This document shows positions 34,820 through 43,395 of a stretch of DNA of 64,000 bases, piece by piece; position 1 is the first letter of the stretch; each line of letters opens with the position of its first letter. Location: contig QNUV01000021.1 of NCBI GenBank assembly GCA_003339645.1, positions 310,001 to 374,000 of the forward strand, read 5' to 3'. Below the pieces are notes generated by a model that was not told the DNA's origin, did no database searches, and saw only the letters and a list, made by a program, of their open reading frames with translations. Source of the stretch: Microbacterium arborescens (GTDB lineage: Bacteria; Actinomycetota; Actinomycetes; Actinomycetales; Microbacteriaceae). The translations under genes and the position numbers were made by a program.

Positions 34820-37243
34820 TCACAACGCGGCGGGCACCACCTCGAACACCAGGGATGCGGGGGCGTAGCCGGGGGCGGAGGCCGTGACGGCGACCGTGCC
34901 GGTACCGGAGCGCTTCACCACCGCGAGCAGCCGGCCGTCGAACGTCGTGAAGACGGGACCGGCGAACGACTCCTCGCTGTCGGTACGCCCCGACCCGATG
35001 CCCGCCAGCACTCCGGCGCCGGCCACCTCGACCGTCACCGGAACGTCGCGGTCGCAGACCACGACTCCGTCGTCGTCCTCGAGCGTCACCGCGACGAATG
35101 CGAGACGGTCGTGGTGCACGGCGGCGTCTTCCAGACGTGCGACCAGCGAGGCCGGGCCCGCGCTGACGAGAGCGTGCCGCCCGATCTCGGCACCGCCGCG
35201 GCGAGCCACGGCGACGAGGCGGCCCGGGCGGTACCGGGTCTCGAAGCGAGCGAGGAACGCCTTCTCGCGGCCGACCGGCTCGGCGCCCACGCTCTCGTCG
35301 TCGACGAACAGCTCGACCTCGTCGGCATCCGCGTAGACGTCCACGGTCACGGGGGCACCGGATGCCGAATCCCACGACCACGACGACACCGTGTCGGTCC
35401 ACGACCACGGCGTCGTCGCCGTCGGCCGCCCGTGATGCTGCGGGCGGTGCACGGCGATGTAGGGGTCGCGGCGCAGCCCGTAGACGATCTCGCGGTAGTA
35501 CGAGATCGGCCGGCGGAACCCGGTGATGTCGAGGTCGCCGGAGCCGGCCAGCCGGTAGGGATAGGGACCGGCCGTGCCGGTGGGCGTGTAGCCGGGCTCG
35601 TCGGTGTAGTCGACGCGACCAATGCCGGCCTCGCCGAGGTAGTCCCAGCCCGTCCACGTGAAGTCGCCGATGACGTGCGGCAGCTCGCGCACGAGCTCCC
35701 ACATCACGTCGATGCGCTCGGGGAAGGTCTCGGAACCGACGATGATGCGATTCGGATGGTCGAGGGCGTCCTGCCGGTAGCGCGAGTCGGCGTAGTTGAA
35801 CCCGACCACGTCGAGCACCGCTGCAGACTCCTCGATCGACGCGCTCACGAGCGGCGAGGCGTTCATGAGCCCCATCTGCTCACCCATCCCCGCCATCATC
35901 GTGTTGGCGTCGGGCATCTGCTCGCGGGCTTCGGCCATGCGGTCGAGGTTCGCGATGATGCCGTTGATCCCGTTCGTGACGAATCGCGTCGGGTCGAGCT
36001 CTCGCACCTGCTCGGCGAGCCGCCGGCTCCAGGTCGCGCCCAGCGGCGTGGCGAGCTCGAGGATCTCGTTGCCGATCGAGTACATCACGACGCTCGGGTG
36101 GTTGCGGTCCTTCGCGACGAGCGAGGCGATGTCGTCGCGCCAGTGCTCGGCGAACGTGATCGTCGCGTCGAACGGGGCCTTCGGGCGCGTCCAGGCGTCG
36201 GTCAGCTCGTCCATGACGAGCATCCCGTGCCGGTCGCATGCCGCGAGCATCGCGCGACTCATCGGATTGTGTGCGCTGCGCAGCGCGGTGAAACCCGCCC
36301 GCTTGAGCAGCCGGACGCGCCGGTCCTCGGCGGCGGGCTCGGTGGCCGCTCCGAGCATGCCGTTGTCGTGGTGAACGCAAGCGCCGCGCAGGTCGATCGA
36401 GCGCCCGTTCAGACGGAGGCCGTGGCGCGGATCGAGCTGGAGCGAGCGGATGCCGAAGTCGGTGACATCCTCGTCGAGCAGCGTGCCGTCGGCGGAGGCG
36501 AGCGTGCTGCGCACCCGGTACAGGTCGGGCGTCTCGACATCCCAGCGCATCGGCGCCTCGACCGTCACCCGCGCCCGGGCCACGGCGCGCTCGCCCGGCA
36601 GGACCGTGACGGGCGAATGCGCACTCGCGACCACCGTTCCGTCGGGCGCCGCGACCTGCCAGCTCACCCGGGTCGTCACGGTGTGCCGCGTCGTGTTCGC
36701 GACCTCCGTCGCGACGGCGACGACCGCGCGCTCGTCGTCGATGTCGGGTGTCTCGACCCGCACGCCGTCGAGCGGGATGTGCACGGGATCGGCCACGACG
36801 AGATGCACCGGGCGGTAGATCCCCGCCCCGGAGTACCAGCGCGAATCGCGATGCGCCCGCGCCTCGACGCTGATGCGGTTGACGGCGCCGAACTCGAGGA
36901 AGGGGTCGAGCACGACCGAGAACCCGGCGTAGCCGCCCGCCTGATGCGCGGCGAACGCGCCGTTCACGAACACGACGGCGTCGCGGTAGACGCCCTCGAA
37001 CTCGAGGACGACGGTGCGCGAACGCCAGTCGCCGGGCACGTCGAGCAACCGCGCGTACTCGAAGACGCCGCCCGGGGTGTATCCGGTGTGCACGCCCTGC
37101 GGTTCGTCGGGCGAGCGCGGCAGATCGCGCAGCGCATCGTGCGGCAGGGTCACGGCGACGGGACCCCGCCCGTCGGCCGGGGTCTCGAACGGACCGAGCT
37201 TGGGGCCGACCGTCCACCCGTCGTGCAGCGGGACGCGGATCAC
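34820..37243 (-). CDS. GH2-family glycosidase (beta-galactosidase/beta-glucuronidase type)
   Basis: This 807-residue protein without a signal peptide has the GH2 order: sugar-binding jelly roll (about 1-170), Ig-like domain (about 180-270), TIM barrel (about 275-570) and C-terminal Ig-like domains. The acid/base is E393 in YSIGNEI and the likely nucleophile E505 in VGSETF. The barrel start LRLNGRSIDLRGACVHHDNG is typical. Specificity cannot be read from sequence; neighbours point to a plant side-chain sugar. It starts with GTG overlapping the TetR stop (GTGA), so it is translated with its regulator. A small 6-bp stem (34784-34801) lies after its stop. Confidence 0.88.
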   Translation of the reverse strand: MIRVPLHDGWTVGPKLGPFETPADGRGPVAVTLPHDALRDLPRSPDEPQGVHTGYTPGGVFEYARLLDVPGDWRSRTVVLEFEGVYRDAVVFVNGAFAAHQAGGYAGFSVVLDPFLEFGAVNRISVEARAHRDSRWYSGAGIYRPVHLVVADPVHIPLDGVRVETPDIDDERAVVAVATEVANTTRHTVTTRVSWQVAAPDGTVVASAHSPVTVLPGERAVARARVTVEAPMRWDVETPDLYRVRSTLASADGTLLDEDVTDFGIRSLQLDPRHGLRLNGRSIDLRGACVHHDNGMLGAATEPAAEDRRVRLLKRAGFTALRSAHNPMSRAMLAACDRHGMLVMDELTDAWTRPKAPFDATITFAEHWRDDIASLVAKDRNHPSVVMYSIGNEILELATPLGATWSRRLAEQVRELDPTRFVTNGINGIIANLDRMAEAREQMPDANTMMAGMGEQMGLMNASPLVSASIEESAAVLDVVGFNYADSRYRQDALDHPNRIIVGSETFPERIDVMWELVRELPHVIGDFTWTGWDYLGEAGIGRVDYTDEPGYTPTGTAGPYPYRLAGSGDLDITGFRRPISYYREIVYGLRRDPYIAVHRPQHHGRPTATTPWSWTDTVSSWSWDSASGAPVTVDVYADADEVELFVDDESVGAEPVGREKAFLARFETRYRPGRLVAVARRGGAEIGRHALVSAGPASLVARLEDAAVHHDRLAFVAVTLEDDDGVVVCDRDVPVTVEVAGAGVLAGIGSGRTDSEESFAGPVFTTFDGRLLAVVKRSGTGTVAVTASAPGYAPASLVFEVVPAAL

Positions 37244-37899
37244 GACGACGGCTCTTCTCGGGTTCGGGGCGACCACTCGATGTCGACGAAGCTCGCGAAC
37301 ATGGCCTGCAGCTCCGCGGCCATGTCCAGCGCGTCGCGGTCGAGCAGCCACTGCACCTGCAGGCCGTCCATGAGGGCCACGGCCATGATCGCCGCGCGAC
37401 GAGGCGTCATCCCGTGCCGGAGGCGCCCCTCGTCGCGCAGGACCCGGAACGACCGCTCGATGTTGCCGCGGGTGTACTCGTACCGACGGACGAAGTAGCC
37501 GTGCGCCGGATGATCGGATGCCGTCGCCTCGGCCGACAGCGTCGTGTAGAGCTCGACGACGCCAGGCGTCGAGGCGTTGTGCGAGGCGAGTTCGATGAGC
37601 CCGCGGAGGACATCGGTGCCGTCCTCCGACTCGATGGGCACCAGTGCGCGGGCGCGGGCGTCGCGCTCCTCGAGCACGGCCTCGAGCAGGGCGCTCTTGT
37701 TGCGGAAGTGGTGCAGCAGCCCGGCCTCGCTCATGCCCACGCGCGTCGCGATGTCACGGAGCGATCCCGCACGGTAGCCGGACTGCGAGAACACCTCGAG
37801 AGCGGCATCCAGGATCGCCTGGCGGGTGGCCTCGGTCTTCGCGTACGTGCCTCGCCGTCGACGGCGCTCGGGCGCCGTCGTGTCGGTCGTCGTCATCAT
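37240..37899 (-). CDS. TetR-family regulator
   Basis: This 219-residue protein has a TetR helix-turn-helix at about 25-70 (AILDAALEVFSQSGYRAGSLRDIATRVGMSEAGLLHHFRNKSALL in pattern) and a helical ligand domain. It diverges from the oligo-binding protein gene and overlaps the GH2 gene downstream. A 30-bp dyad in the divergent gap is its likely operator, so it probably controls both the GH2 gene and the importer run to the right. Confidence 0.9.
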   Translation of the reverse strand: MMTTTDTTAPERRRRRGTYAKTEATRQAILDAALEVFSQSGYRAGSLRDIATRVGMSEAGLLHHFRNKSALLEAVLEERDARARALVPIESEDGTDVLRGLIELASHNASTPGVVELYTTLSAEATASDHPAHGYFVRRYEYTRGNIERSFRVLRDEGRLRHGMTPRRAAIMAVALMDGLQVQWLLDRDALDMAAELQAMFASFVDIEWSPRTREEPSS

Positions 37900-37959
37900 C
37901 GTCCATCTGTCCGTCGTCGCCCTCGTCGGCGAACGGAGGCCAGTCTGCCCGCTCGGATA

Positions 37960-37989
37960 ACGAAAACCTAGCGATCGATAGAAATTCGT
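37960..37989. promoter_or_regulatory. Candidate TetR operator, 30-bp dyad
   Basis: The inner near-palindrome CTAGCGATCGATAG (37968-37981) and outer arms ACGAA (37960-37964) and TTCGT (37985-37989) share one centre at 37974.5. Of the 15 base pairs of the dyad 11 match. It lies in an AT-rich patch between TetR and the divergent importer operon; TAGCGT at 38023-38028 may be the -10 box of the latter. Confidence 0.55.
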
Positions 37990-38083
37990 CTCAAAAATCT
38001 AGTCACCGCTCGGATTTGGTGCTAGCGTCCAGCGCCAGGGCGATCCACCGGGGTATCGCCTCTCCCGAGAAAAAGGACCAAAG

Positions 38084-39610
38084 ATGTTCCGATGGAAGGC
38101 CACAGCAGCCCTCACGGTCGTCGCCGCACTCGCCCTGGCGGGGTGCGCGGGGACCGACGACGGATCCGGCGGTGACAGCGGTCGCGCCGACCGGCTCACC
38201 CTCACGGCGATCGCCGCTCCCACGAGTTACGACATCGGCCAGGGCGCGGAATGGGGCAACCGCAGCCCCTTCTTCCAGGCCGTGTTCGACACCCTCCTGT
38301 CGAAAGACTCCTCCGGTGAGACGCAGCCGTGGCTCGCCACCGAGTGGTCGTACAACGACGACAACACGGTGCTGACCCTGACGCTCCGCGAGGGCGTGAA
38401 GTTCACCGACGGCACCGACCTCGACGCCGCGGCGGTCGTCGCGAGCCTCGAGCACTTCCGCGACGGCACCGCCCCGCAGGCTGCGACCCTCGCCGGCAAG
38501 GAGTTCGCCGCCGTCGACGCGACGACGGTGACGATCACGCAGCAGGCGCCCGACCCCTCGCTGATCAACCTGCTCTCGATCGCCCCGGGCCTGATCCAGG
38601 CCCCGTCGACGTTCGACGACCCCGACTCCGCGACCGACCCCATCGGCTCGGGCGCGTACATCCTCGACACCGCCTCGTCGGTCACCGGGACCACGTACAA
38701 CTACACCGCGAACCCCGACTACTGGAACGCGGACGCCGTCAAGTACGACAACCTCACGATCAACGTCCTCGAGGACGTCACCGCCACCGTCAACGCGATC
38801 CGCGCGGGCGAGGCGAACGGCGCGAAGATCGCCGACAACAACACGATCTCCGAGGTCGAAGGCGCCGGCTGGACGATCGAGTCGAACGAGCTCGACTTCC
38901 AGGGTCTGCTGCTGCTGGACCGCGCCGGCACGATGGCCCCCGAGCTCGCCGACGTCAAGGTCCGCCAGGCGATCAACATGGCCTTCGACCGCGAGGCGCT
39001 GCTGGCGTCGCTGCAGAGCGGATACGGCACCGTCACCGAGCAGGTGTTCCCCGAGACCTCCGTCGCGTACGACGCCGCGCTCGACAGCACCTACCCGTAC
39101 GACCCGGATGCCGCGAAGGACCTCCTCGCCGAGGCGGGCTACCCCGACGGGTTCACGCTCAACATGATGTCGACCCCGGCCTTCCAGACCACCTTCGACC
39201 TCGTCGCCCAGCAGCTGTCCGACATCGGGATCACCGTCAACTACACCGACCCCGGCACCGGCAACTTCATCACCGACATGCTGGCGCCGAAGTACCCCGC
39301 GACCTGGATGGCGCTAGAGCAGAACCCCGACTGGCAGCTGATCAACTTCATGGTCGGCCCCGACGCGACGTTCAACCCCTTCAAGTACCAGGACCCGACG
39401 GTCGACGGCTACATCGAGACCGTGCAGTTCGGCACCCCGGACGAGTCGGACCAGGCTCTCAAGGACCTCAACAAGTACCTCGTCGACCAGGCGTGGTTCG
39501 CGCCGTTCTTCCGGGTGCAGGGCACGTTCGCGACCGACGCGAACACGAACCTCGAGTTCTGGCCCACCAACGCCTACCCGTCGATCTTCGACTTCTCGCC
39601 GAAGAACTGA
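38084..39610 (+). CDS. Oligo-binding lipoprotein, ABC family 5
   Basis: The 508-residue lipoprotein has the lipobox LALAGC with the cysteine near residue 21 and the family 5 (DppA/OppA-like) fold, including FDTLLSKDSSGETQPWLATEW and LREGVKFTDGTDLDA. Such proteins bind peptides, nickel or, in plant-glycan loci, oligosaccharides. With rhamnosidase and glucosidase genes downstream, an oligosaccharide or glycoside ligand is more likely than a peptide (inference). Confidence 0.88.
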   Translation: MFRWKATAALTVVAALALAGCAGTDDGSGGDSGRADRLTLTAIAAPTSYDIGQGAEWGNRSPFFQAVFDTLLSKDSSGETQPWLATEWSYNDDNTVLTLTLREGVKFTDGTDLDAAAVVASLEHFRDGTAPQAATLAGKEFAAVDATTVTITQQAPDPSLINLLSIAPGLIQAPSTFDDPDSATDPIGSGAYILDTASSVTGTTYNYTANPDYWNADAVKYDNLTINVLEDVTATVNAIRAGEANGAKIADNNTISEVEGAGWTIESNELDFQGLLLLDRAGTMAPELADVKVRQAINMAFDREALLASLQSGYGTVTEQVFPETSVAYDAALDSTYPYDPDAAKDLLAEAGYPDGFTLNMMSTPAFQTTFDLVAQQLSDIGITVNYTDPGTGNFITDMLAPKYPATWMALEQNPDWQLINFMVGPDATFNPFKYQDPTVDGYIETVQFGTPDESDQALKDLNKYLVDQAWFAPFFRVQGTFATDANTNLEFWPTNAYPSIFDFSPKN

Positions 39611-39617
39611 TCAGACT

Positions 39618-39656
39618 CCCTCGGACCGGGCGACTCTCCAGCGCCCGGTCCGAGGG
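39618..39656 (+). terminator. Hairpin after the family 5 binding protein gene
   Basis: A perfect 15-bp inverted repeat (39618-39632 and 39642-39656) with a 9-base loop lies between the binding protein and permease genes. It may give partial termination or stabilise the upstream message, so the binding protein is made in excess. Confidence 0.65.
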
Positions 39657-39677
39657 TTCCACCTTCGGGAAGGCATC

Positions 39678-40619
39678 ATGCTCACATTCATCCTGCGCCG
39701 CCTGCTCTCGGGCGTCGTGCTGATCGCGGTGATCTCGTTCCTCGCGTTCGTCCTGCTGTACGCCGGCGGCGGCGACATCGCCCGCCGCATCCTCGGCGAG
39801 AACGCGACCGCCGAGACCGTCGCGAAGAAGACCGAGGAGCTCGGTCTGAACCGCCCGCTGCTCGTCCAGTACGGCGACTGGGTCGCCTCCGCACTGACCG
39901 GCAACCTCGGACGCAGCTGGTTCACCGGCGAACTCGTCTCGGTGAGCGTCAGCGGGCGCCTCGCCGTCACCCTCTCGCTGGTGCTGGGCGCGACGATCGT
40001 CTCCGCCGTCCTCGCCGTCGTCCTCGGCGTTCTCGCGGCACGCCGCGGCGGCATCGTCGACGGGGCCGTGCAGTTCCTCTCGCTCGTCGGCTTCGCCGTG
40101 CCGGGCTTCCTCATCGCCCTGCTCCTCGTGCTCGTCTTCGCCATCAACCTCGGATGGTTCAAGGCGACCGGTTACGTGCCCATCACCACGTCACCGACGG
40201 GCTGGCTCGCCTCGGTGACCCTGCCCGTGGTCGCCCTCTCGCTGGGGGCGATCGCGACGGTCGCCGCTCAGGTGCGCGGCTCGGTCATCGACGCGATGTC
40301 GCGCGACTACGTCCGCACCCTCCGCTCGCGGGGCCTCGGCATGCGCTCGGTCATCTACAAGCACGTCCTGCGCAACGCGGGCGGCCCGGCGCTGGCCGTC
40401 CTGGCCGTGCAGTTCGTCGGTCTTCTCGGCGGCGCGGTCGTCGTCGAGCAGATCTTCGCCATCCCCGGCATGGGCCAGCTGAGCGTCCGCTCCACCACCC
40501 TCGGCGACGTCCCCGTCGTCATGGGCCTCGTGATCGCGTTCGCGATCATCGTCGTCATCGTGAACCTCCTGATCGACCTCGCCCAGGCCGCTCTGAACCC
40601 GAAGGTGAGACTGTCATGA
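39678..40619 (+). CDS. ABC transporter permease, DppB type
   Basis: This 313-residue inner-membrane protein has a first helix at about 10-30, a periplasmic loop with the ELGLNRPLLVQYGDWV pattern, and the DppB-type C-terminus (VVVEQIFAIPGMGQLSVRST). The coupling motif RTLRSRGLGMRSVIYKHVLRNA is near 213-234. It overlaps the next gene by four bases. Confidence 0.92.
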   Translation: MLTFILRRLLSGVVLIAVISFLAFVLLYAGGGDIARRILGENATAETVAKKTEELGLNRPLLVQYGDWVASALTGNLGRSWFTGELVSVSVSGRLAVTLSLVLGATIVSAVLAVVLGVLAARRGGIVDGAVQFLSLVGFAVPGFLIALLLVLVFAINLGWFKATGYVPITTSPTGWLASVTLPVVALSLGAIATVAAQVRGSVIDAMSRDYVRTLRSRGLGMRSVIYKHVLRNAGGPALAVLAVQFVGLLGGAVVVEQIFAIPGMGQLSVRSTTLGDVPVVMGLVIAFAIIVVIVNLLIDLAQAALNPKVRLS

Positions 40620-42481
40620 CCGCCGTCGACGTCCCTCCCGCCGTCCCCATCGCCCCCGTGCGGGTGAGTCTGTTCCGCCGGCTGCTGAAGAAGCCCCTCG
40701 GAGTCGTCTCGGCGCTGTTCCTGCTGCTGGTCGCCGTCGTCGCCGTCATCGGCCCGGTGATCGCGCCGCAGGACCCGAACTTCGCCGACATCCGCAGCAT
40801 CCTCGCCCCGCCGAGCGCCGCGCACCTCCTCGGCACCGACGGGAGCGGCCGCGACGTGCTGTCGCGCCTGCTCGCAGCCACCCAGACGAGCGTCGCCGCC
40901 GCTCTCATCGCGGTCGTCGTGGCCGTCGTGCTCGGCGTCGTCAGCGGACTCATCGCCGGTTACTACCAGGGCTGGTTCAACACCGTCGCCACCTGGGTGA
41001 CCGAGCTGAACATGGCCCTGCCCGGCATCGTGGTGCTGCTCGCGGCACGCGCCGTGCTCGGCCCGTCGGTGTGGATCTCGATGCTGATCTTCGGCATCCT
41101 GCTCGCCCCGGCGTTCTTCCGACTCGTGTACGCCGCCGTCACCGCGGTGCGCGGCGAGCTGTACGTGGATGCCGCCCGGGTCTCGGGGCTCGGCGACGGC
41201 CGCATCATCGGACGCCACGTGCTCGCGGTGGTGCGGGCGCCGATCATCATCCAGGGAGCGATCATCTCCGGCATCGCCCTGGCCATCCAGTCGGGCCTGG
41301 AGTTCCTCGGCCTCGGTGACGTCAACGTCCCGACGTGGGGATCGATGCTGACCGACGGCTTCAAGAACATCTACAAGACGCCCGTCCTGATGATCTGGCC
41401 CTCGCTCGCGATCGCCCTGACCTGCATCGCTCTCACTCTCCTGGCCAACGTCATGCGCGACGAGCTCGAGCGCACCGTCACCGTCCGGCGCAAGCGCCGC
41501 CGTGCGGTGACCACCGCCACCGGCTCGGTCGCCGCCGTCACCACCTCGGTGTCGACCGGCGGCGGTGAGCCCATCGAGGACCTCGACGAGCTGCCCGTCG
41601 TCGAGGGCTCCGACGTCATCGTCCATCCCGAGGACGCACGCAGCAAGGCGACCGAGCGCGTGCTGCAGATCCGCGACCTGCGCGTCGGCTACGACCAGCC
41701 CGACGGCTCGCACATCGAGGTGGTGCACGGCGTCTCGCTCGACATCCGCCGGGGCGAGGTGCACGGACTGATCGGCGAATCCGGCTCGGGCAAGACGCAG
41801 ACCGCCTTCGGCGTGCTGGGCCTCCTCCCCCGCGGCGGCCGGGTGACCGGCGGCTCGATCACCTACGAGGGCACCGAGCTCGCCGACGCCTCCGACCGGG
41901 TGTACGCGGGAGTGCGCGGCAAGCGCATCGGCTACATCCCGCAGGAGCCGATGAGCAACCTCGACCCCGCCTTCACGATCGGAAGCCAGCTCGTCGAGCC
42001 GCTGCGCGCGACGCTCGGGCTGTCGAAGAAGGAGGCGACCGAGCGATCGCTCGACCTGCTCGCCCGCGTCGGGATCCCGCAGCCGAAGCGGACGTTCGAT
42101 GCCTACCCGTTCGAGGTCTCGGGCGGCATGGCGCAGCGCGTGCTGATCGCCGGCGCGGTCTCGACCGATCCCGACCTCATCGTCGCCGACGAGCCGACGA
42201 CCGCCCTCGACGTCACCGTGCAGGCCGAGGTGCTCGATCTGCTCCGCGACCTCCAGGCCGAGCGTCACATGGCGATGCTGCTCGTGACGCACAACTTCGG
42301 CGTCGTCGCAGACCTGTGCGACCGCGTCACCGTGATGCAGAACGGCCGCTTCGTCGAGCAGGGCCCCGTGCGCTCGATCTTCCGCGACGCACGTCATCCG
42401 TACACCCGAGCGCTGCTGGACGCGATCCTCGACGAGGGTCCCGCCCGCCCGGCGCTGGTCACGAAGGGAGCGAGCGCATGA
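40616..42481 (+). CDS. Fused DppC permease-DppD ATPase
   Basis: This 621-residue protein joins a DppC-type permease (about 1-285; GTDGSGRDVLSRLL, DAARVSGLGDGRIIGRHVL) to a DppD-type ATPase (about 345-621). The ATPase part has Walker A GESGSGKT, signature EVSGGMAQRVLIAGA, Walker B LIVADEPTTALDVT and the C-terminal HPYTRALLDAI. The linker of about 55 residues is acidic and low in complexity. The frame is unbroken, so this is a true fusion, seen also in other actinobacterial peptide-type importers. Overlaps of four bases on both sides show a tight operon. Confidence 0.9.
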   Translation: MTAVDVPPAVPIAPVRVSLFRRLLKKPLGVVSALFLLLVAVVAVIGPVIAPQDPNFADIRSILAPPSAAHLLGTDGSGRDVLSRLLAATQTSVAAALIAVVVAVVLGVVSGLIAGYYQGWFNTVATWVTELNMALPGIVVLLAARAVLGPSVWISMLIFGILLAPAFFRLVYAAVTAVRGELYVDAARVSGLGDGRIIGRHVLAVVRAPIIIQGAIISGIALAIQSGLEFLGLGDVNVPTWGSMLTDGFKNIYKTPVLMIWPSLAIALTCIALTLLANVMRDELERTVTVRRKRRRAVTTATGSVAAVTTSVSTGGGEPIEDLDELPVVEGSDVIVHPEDARSKATERVLQIRDLRVGYDQPDGSHIEVVHGVSLDIRRGEVHGLIGESGSGKTQTAFGVLGLLPRGGRVTGGSITYEGTELADASDRVYAGVRGKRIGYIPQEPMSNLDPAFTIGSQLVEPLRATLGLSKKEATERSLDLLARVGIPQPKRTFDAYPFEVSGGMAQRVLIAGAVSTDPDLIVADEPTTALDVTVQAEVLDLLRDLQAERHMAMLLVTHNFGVVADLCDRVTVMQNGRFVEQGPVRSIFRDARHPYTRALLDAILDEGPARPALVTKGASA

Positions 42482-43326
42482 CCGCTCCGCTGCTCGAGGT
42501 CTCCGATCTCGTCGTCGAGTACCCCGGCAAGGGATTCCGCGCCGAGCCGTTCCGCGCCCTCAAGGGGGTCTCGCTCGACATCCTGCCGGGCGAGACCGTG
42601 GGTCTCGTGGGCGAATCCGGCTCGGGCAAGACCACGCTCGGGCGCGCGGCGCTCGGCCTGGCACCCGTCACCGAGGGCTCGATCATCTTCGACGGCCGCG
42701 ACATCTCGCACCTGACCCGGCGCGAACGGCGCCCCCTCAGCGCCGACATCCAGGTCGTCTTCCAAGATCCGTACTCGTCGCTGAACCCGTCGATGACGAT
42801 CGAGCAGATCCTGACCGAGCCCCTCACCGCGGCCGGTGTCGGCGCTCGTGAGGCCCGCGACCGGGTGCGCGAGCTGCTCGACCAGGTCGGCCTGCCCGGC
42901 GATGCGCGCAGTCGCCTCCCCCGCGAGTTCTCGGGGGGCCAGCGTCAGCGCGTCGCGATCGCGCGCGCGCTCGCGCTGCGTCCGTGCCTGATCGTGTGCG
43001 ACGAGCCGGTCTCGGCCCTCGACCTGTCGACGCAGGCGCGCGTGCTCGACCTGTTCATCGAGATCCAGGAGCGCACCGGCGTGGCCTACCTGTTCGTCAC
43101 GCACGACCTGGCCGTCGTCCGCCATGTCAGCCACCGCGTCGCGGTGATGTACCGCGGCGAGATCGTCGAGTCGGGCGACGCCGACCAGGTCACCTCCCGG
43201 CCGGAGCACCCGTACACGCAGCGCCTGTTCATGGCGGCCCCCGTGCCCGACCCCGACCGGCAGGAGGAGCGCCGCGCCGCCCGACGCGCGTTCCTCGCGT
43301 CCGAGGCAGCGCGCGGCGCAGCCTGA
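42478..43326 (+). CDS. ABC transporter ATPase, DppF type
   Basis: This 282-residue ATPase has Walker A GESGSGKTT (about 46-54), Q-loop VFQDPYSSLNPSMTI, signature EFSGGQRQRVAIARA, Walker B LIVCDEPVSALDLS and the Opp/Dpp C-terminal HPYTQRLFMAAPVPDP. It completes the importer together with the fused ATPase domain upstream. Confidence 0.93.
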   Translation: MTAPLLEVSDLVVEYPGKGFRAEPFRALKGVSLDILPGETVGLVGESGSGKTTLGRAALGLAPVTEGSIIFDGRDISHLTRRERRPLSADIQVVFQDPYSSLNPSMTIEQILTEPLTAAGVGAREARDRVRELLDQVGLPGDARSRLPREFSGGQRQRVAIARALALRPCLIVCDEPVSALDLSTQARVLDLFIEIQERTGVAYLFVTHDLAVVRHVSHRVAVMYRGEIVESGDADQVTSRPEHPYTQRLFMAAPVPDPDRQEERRAARRAFLASEAARGAA

Positions 43327-43328
43327 AC

Positions 43329-43364
43329 GGATGCCGGGGCTCCCGTTCCGGCGCCCCGGCATCC
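43329..43364 (+). terminator. Hairpin between importer and GH3 genes
   Basis: A perfect 12-bp inverted repeat, GGATGCCGGGGC (43329-43340) and its complement (43353-43364), follows the DppF stop by two bases. Confidence 0.5.
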
Positions 43365-43395
43365 ACCCCCTCACCCCCTCTCGCTTGGAGTTCCC

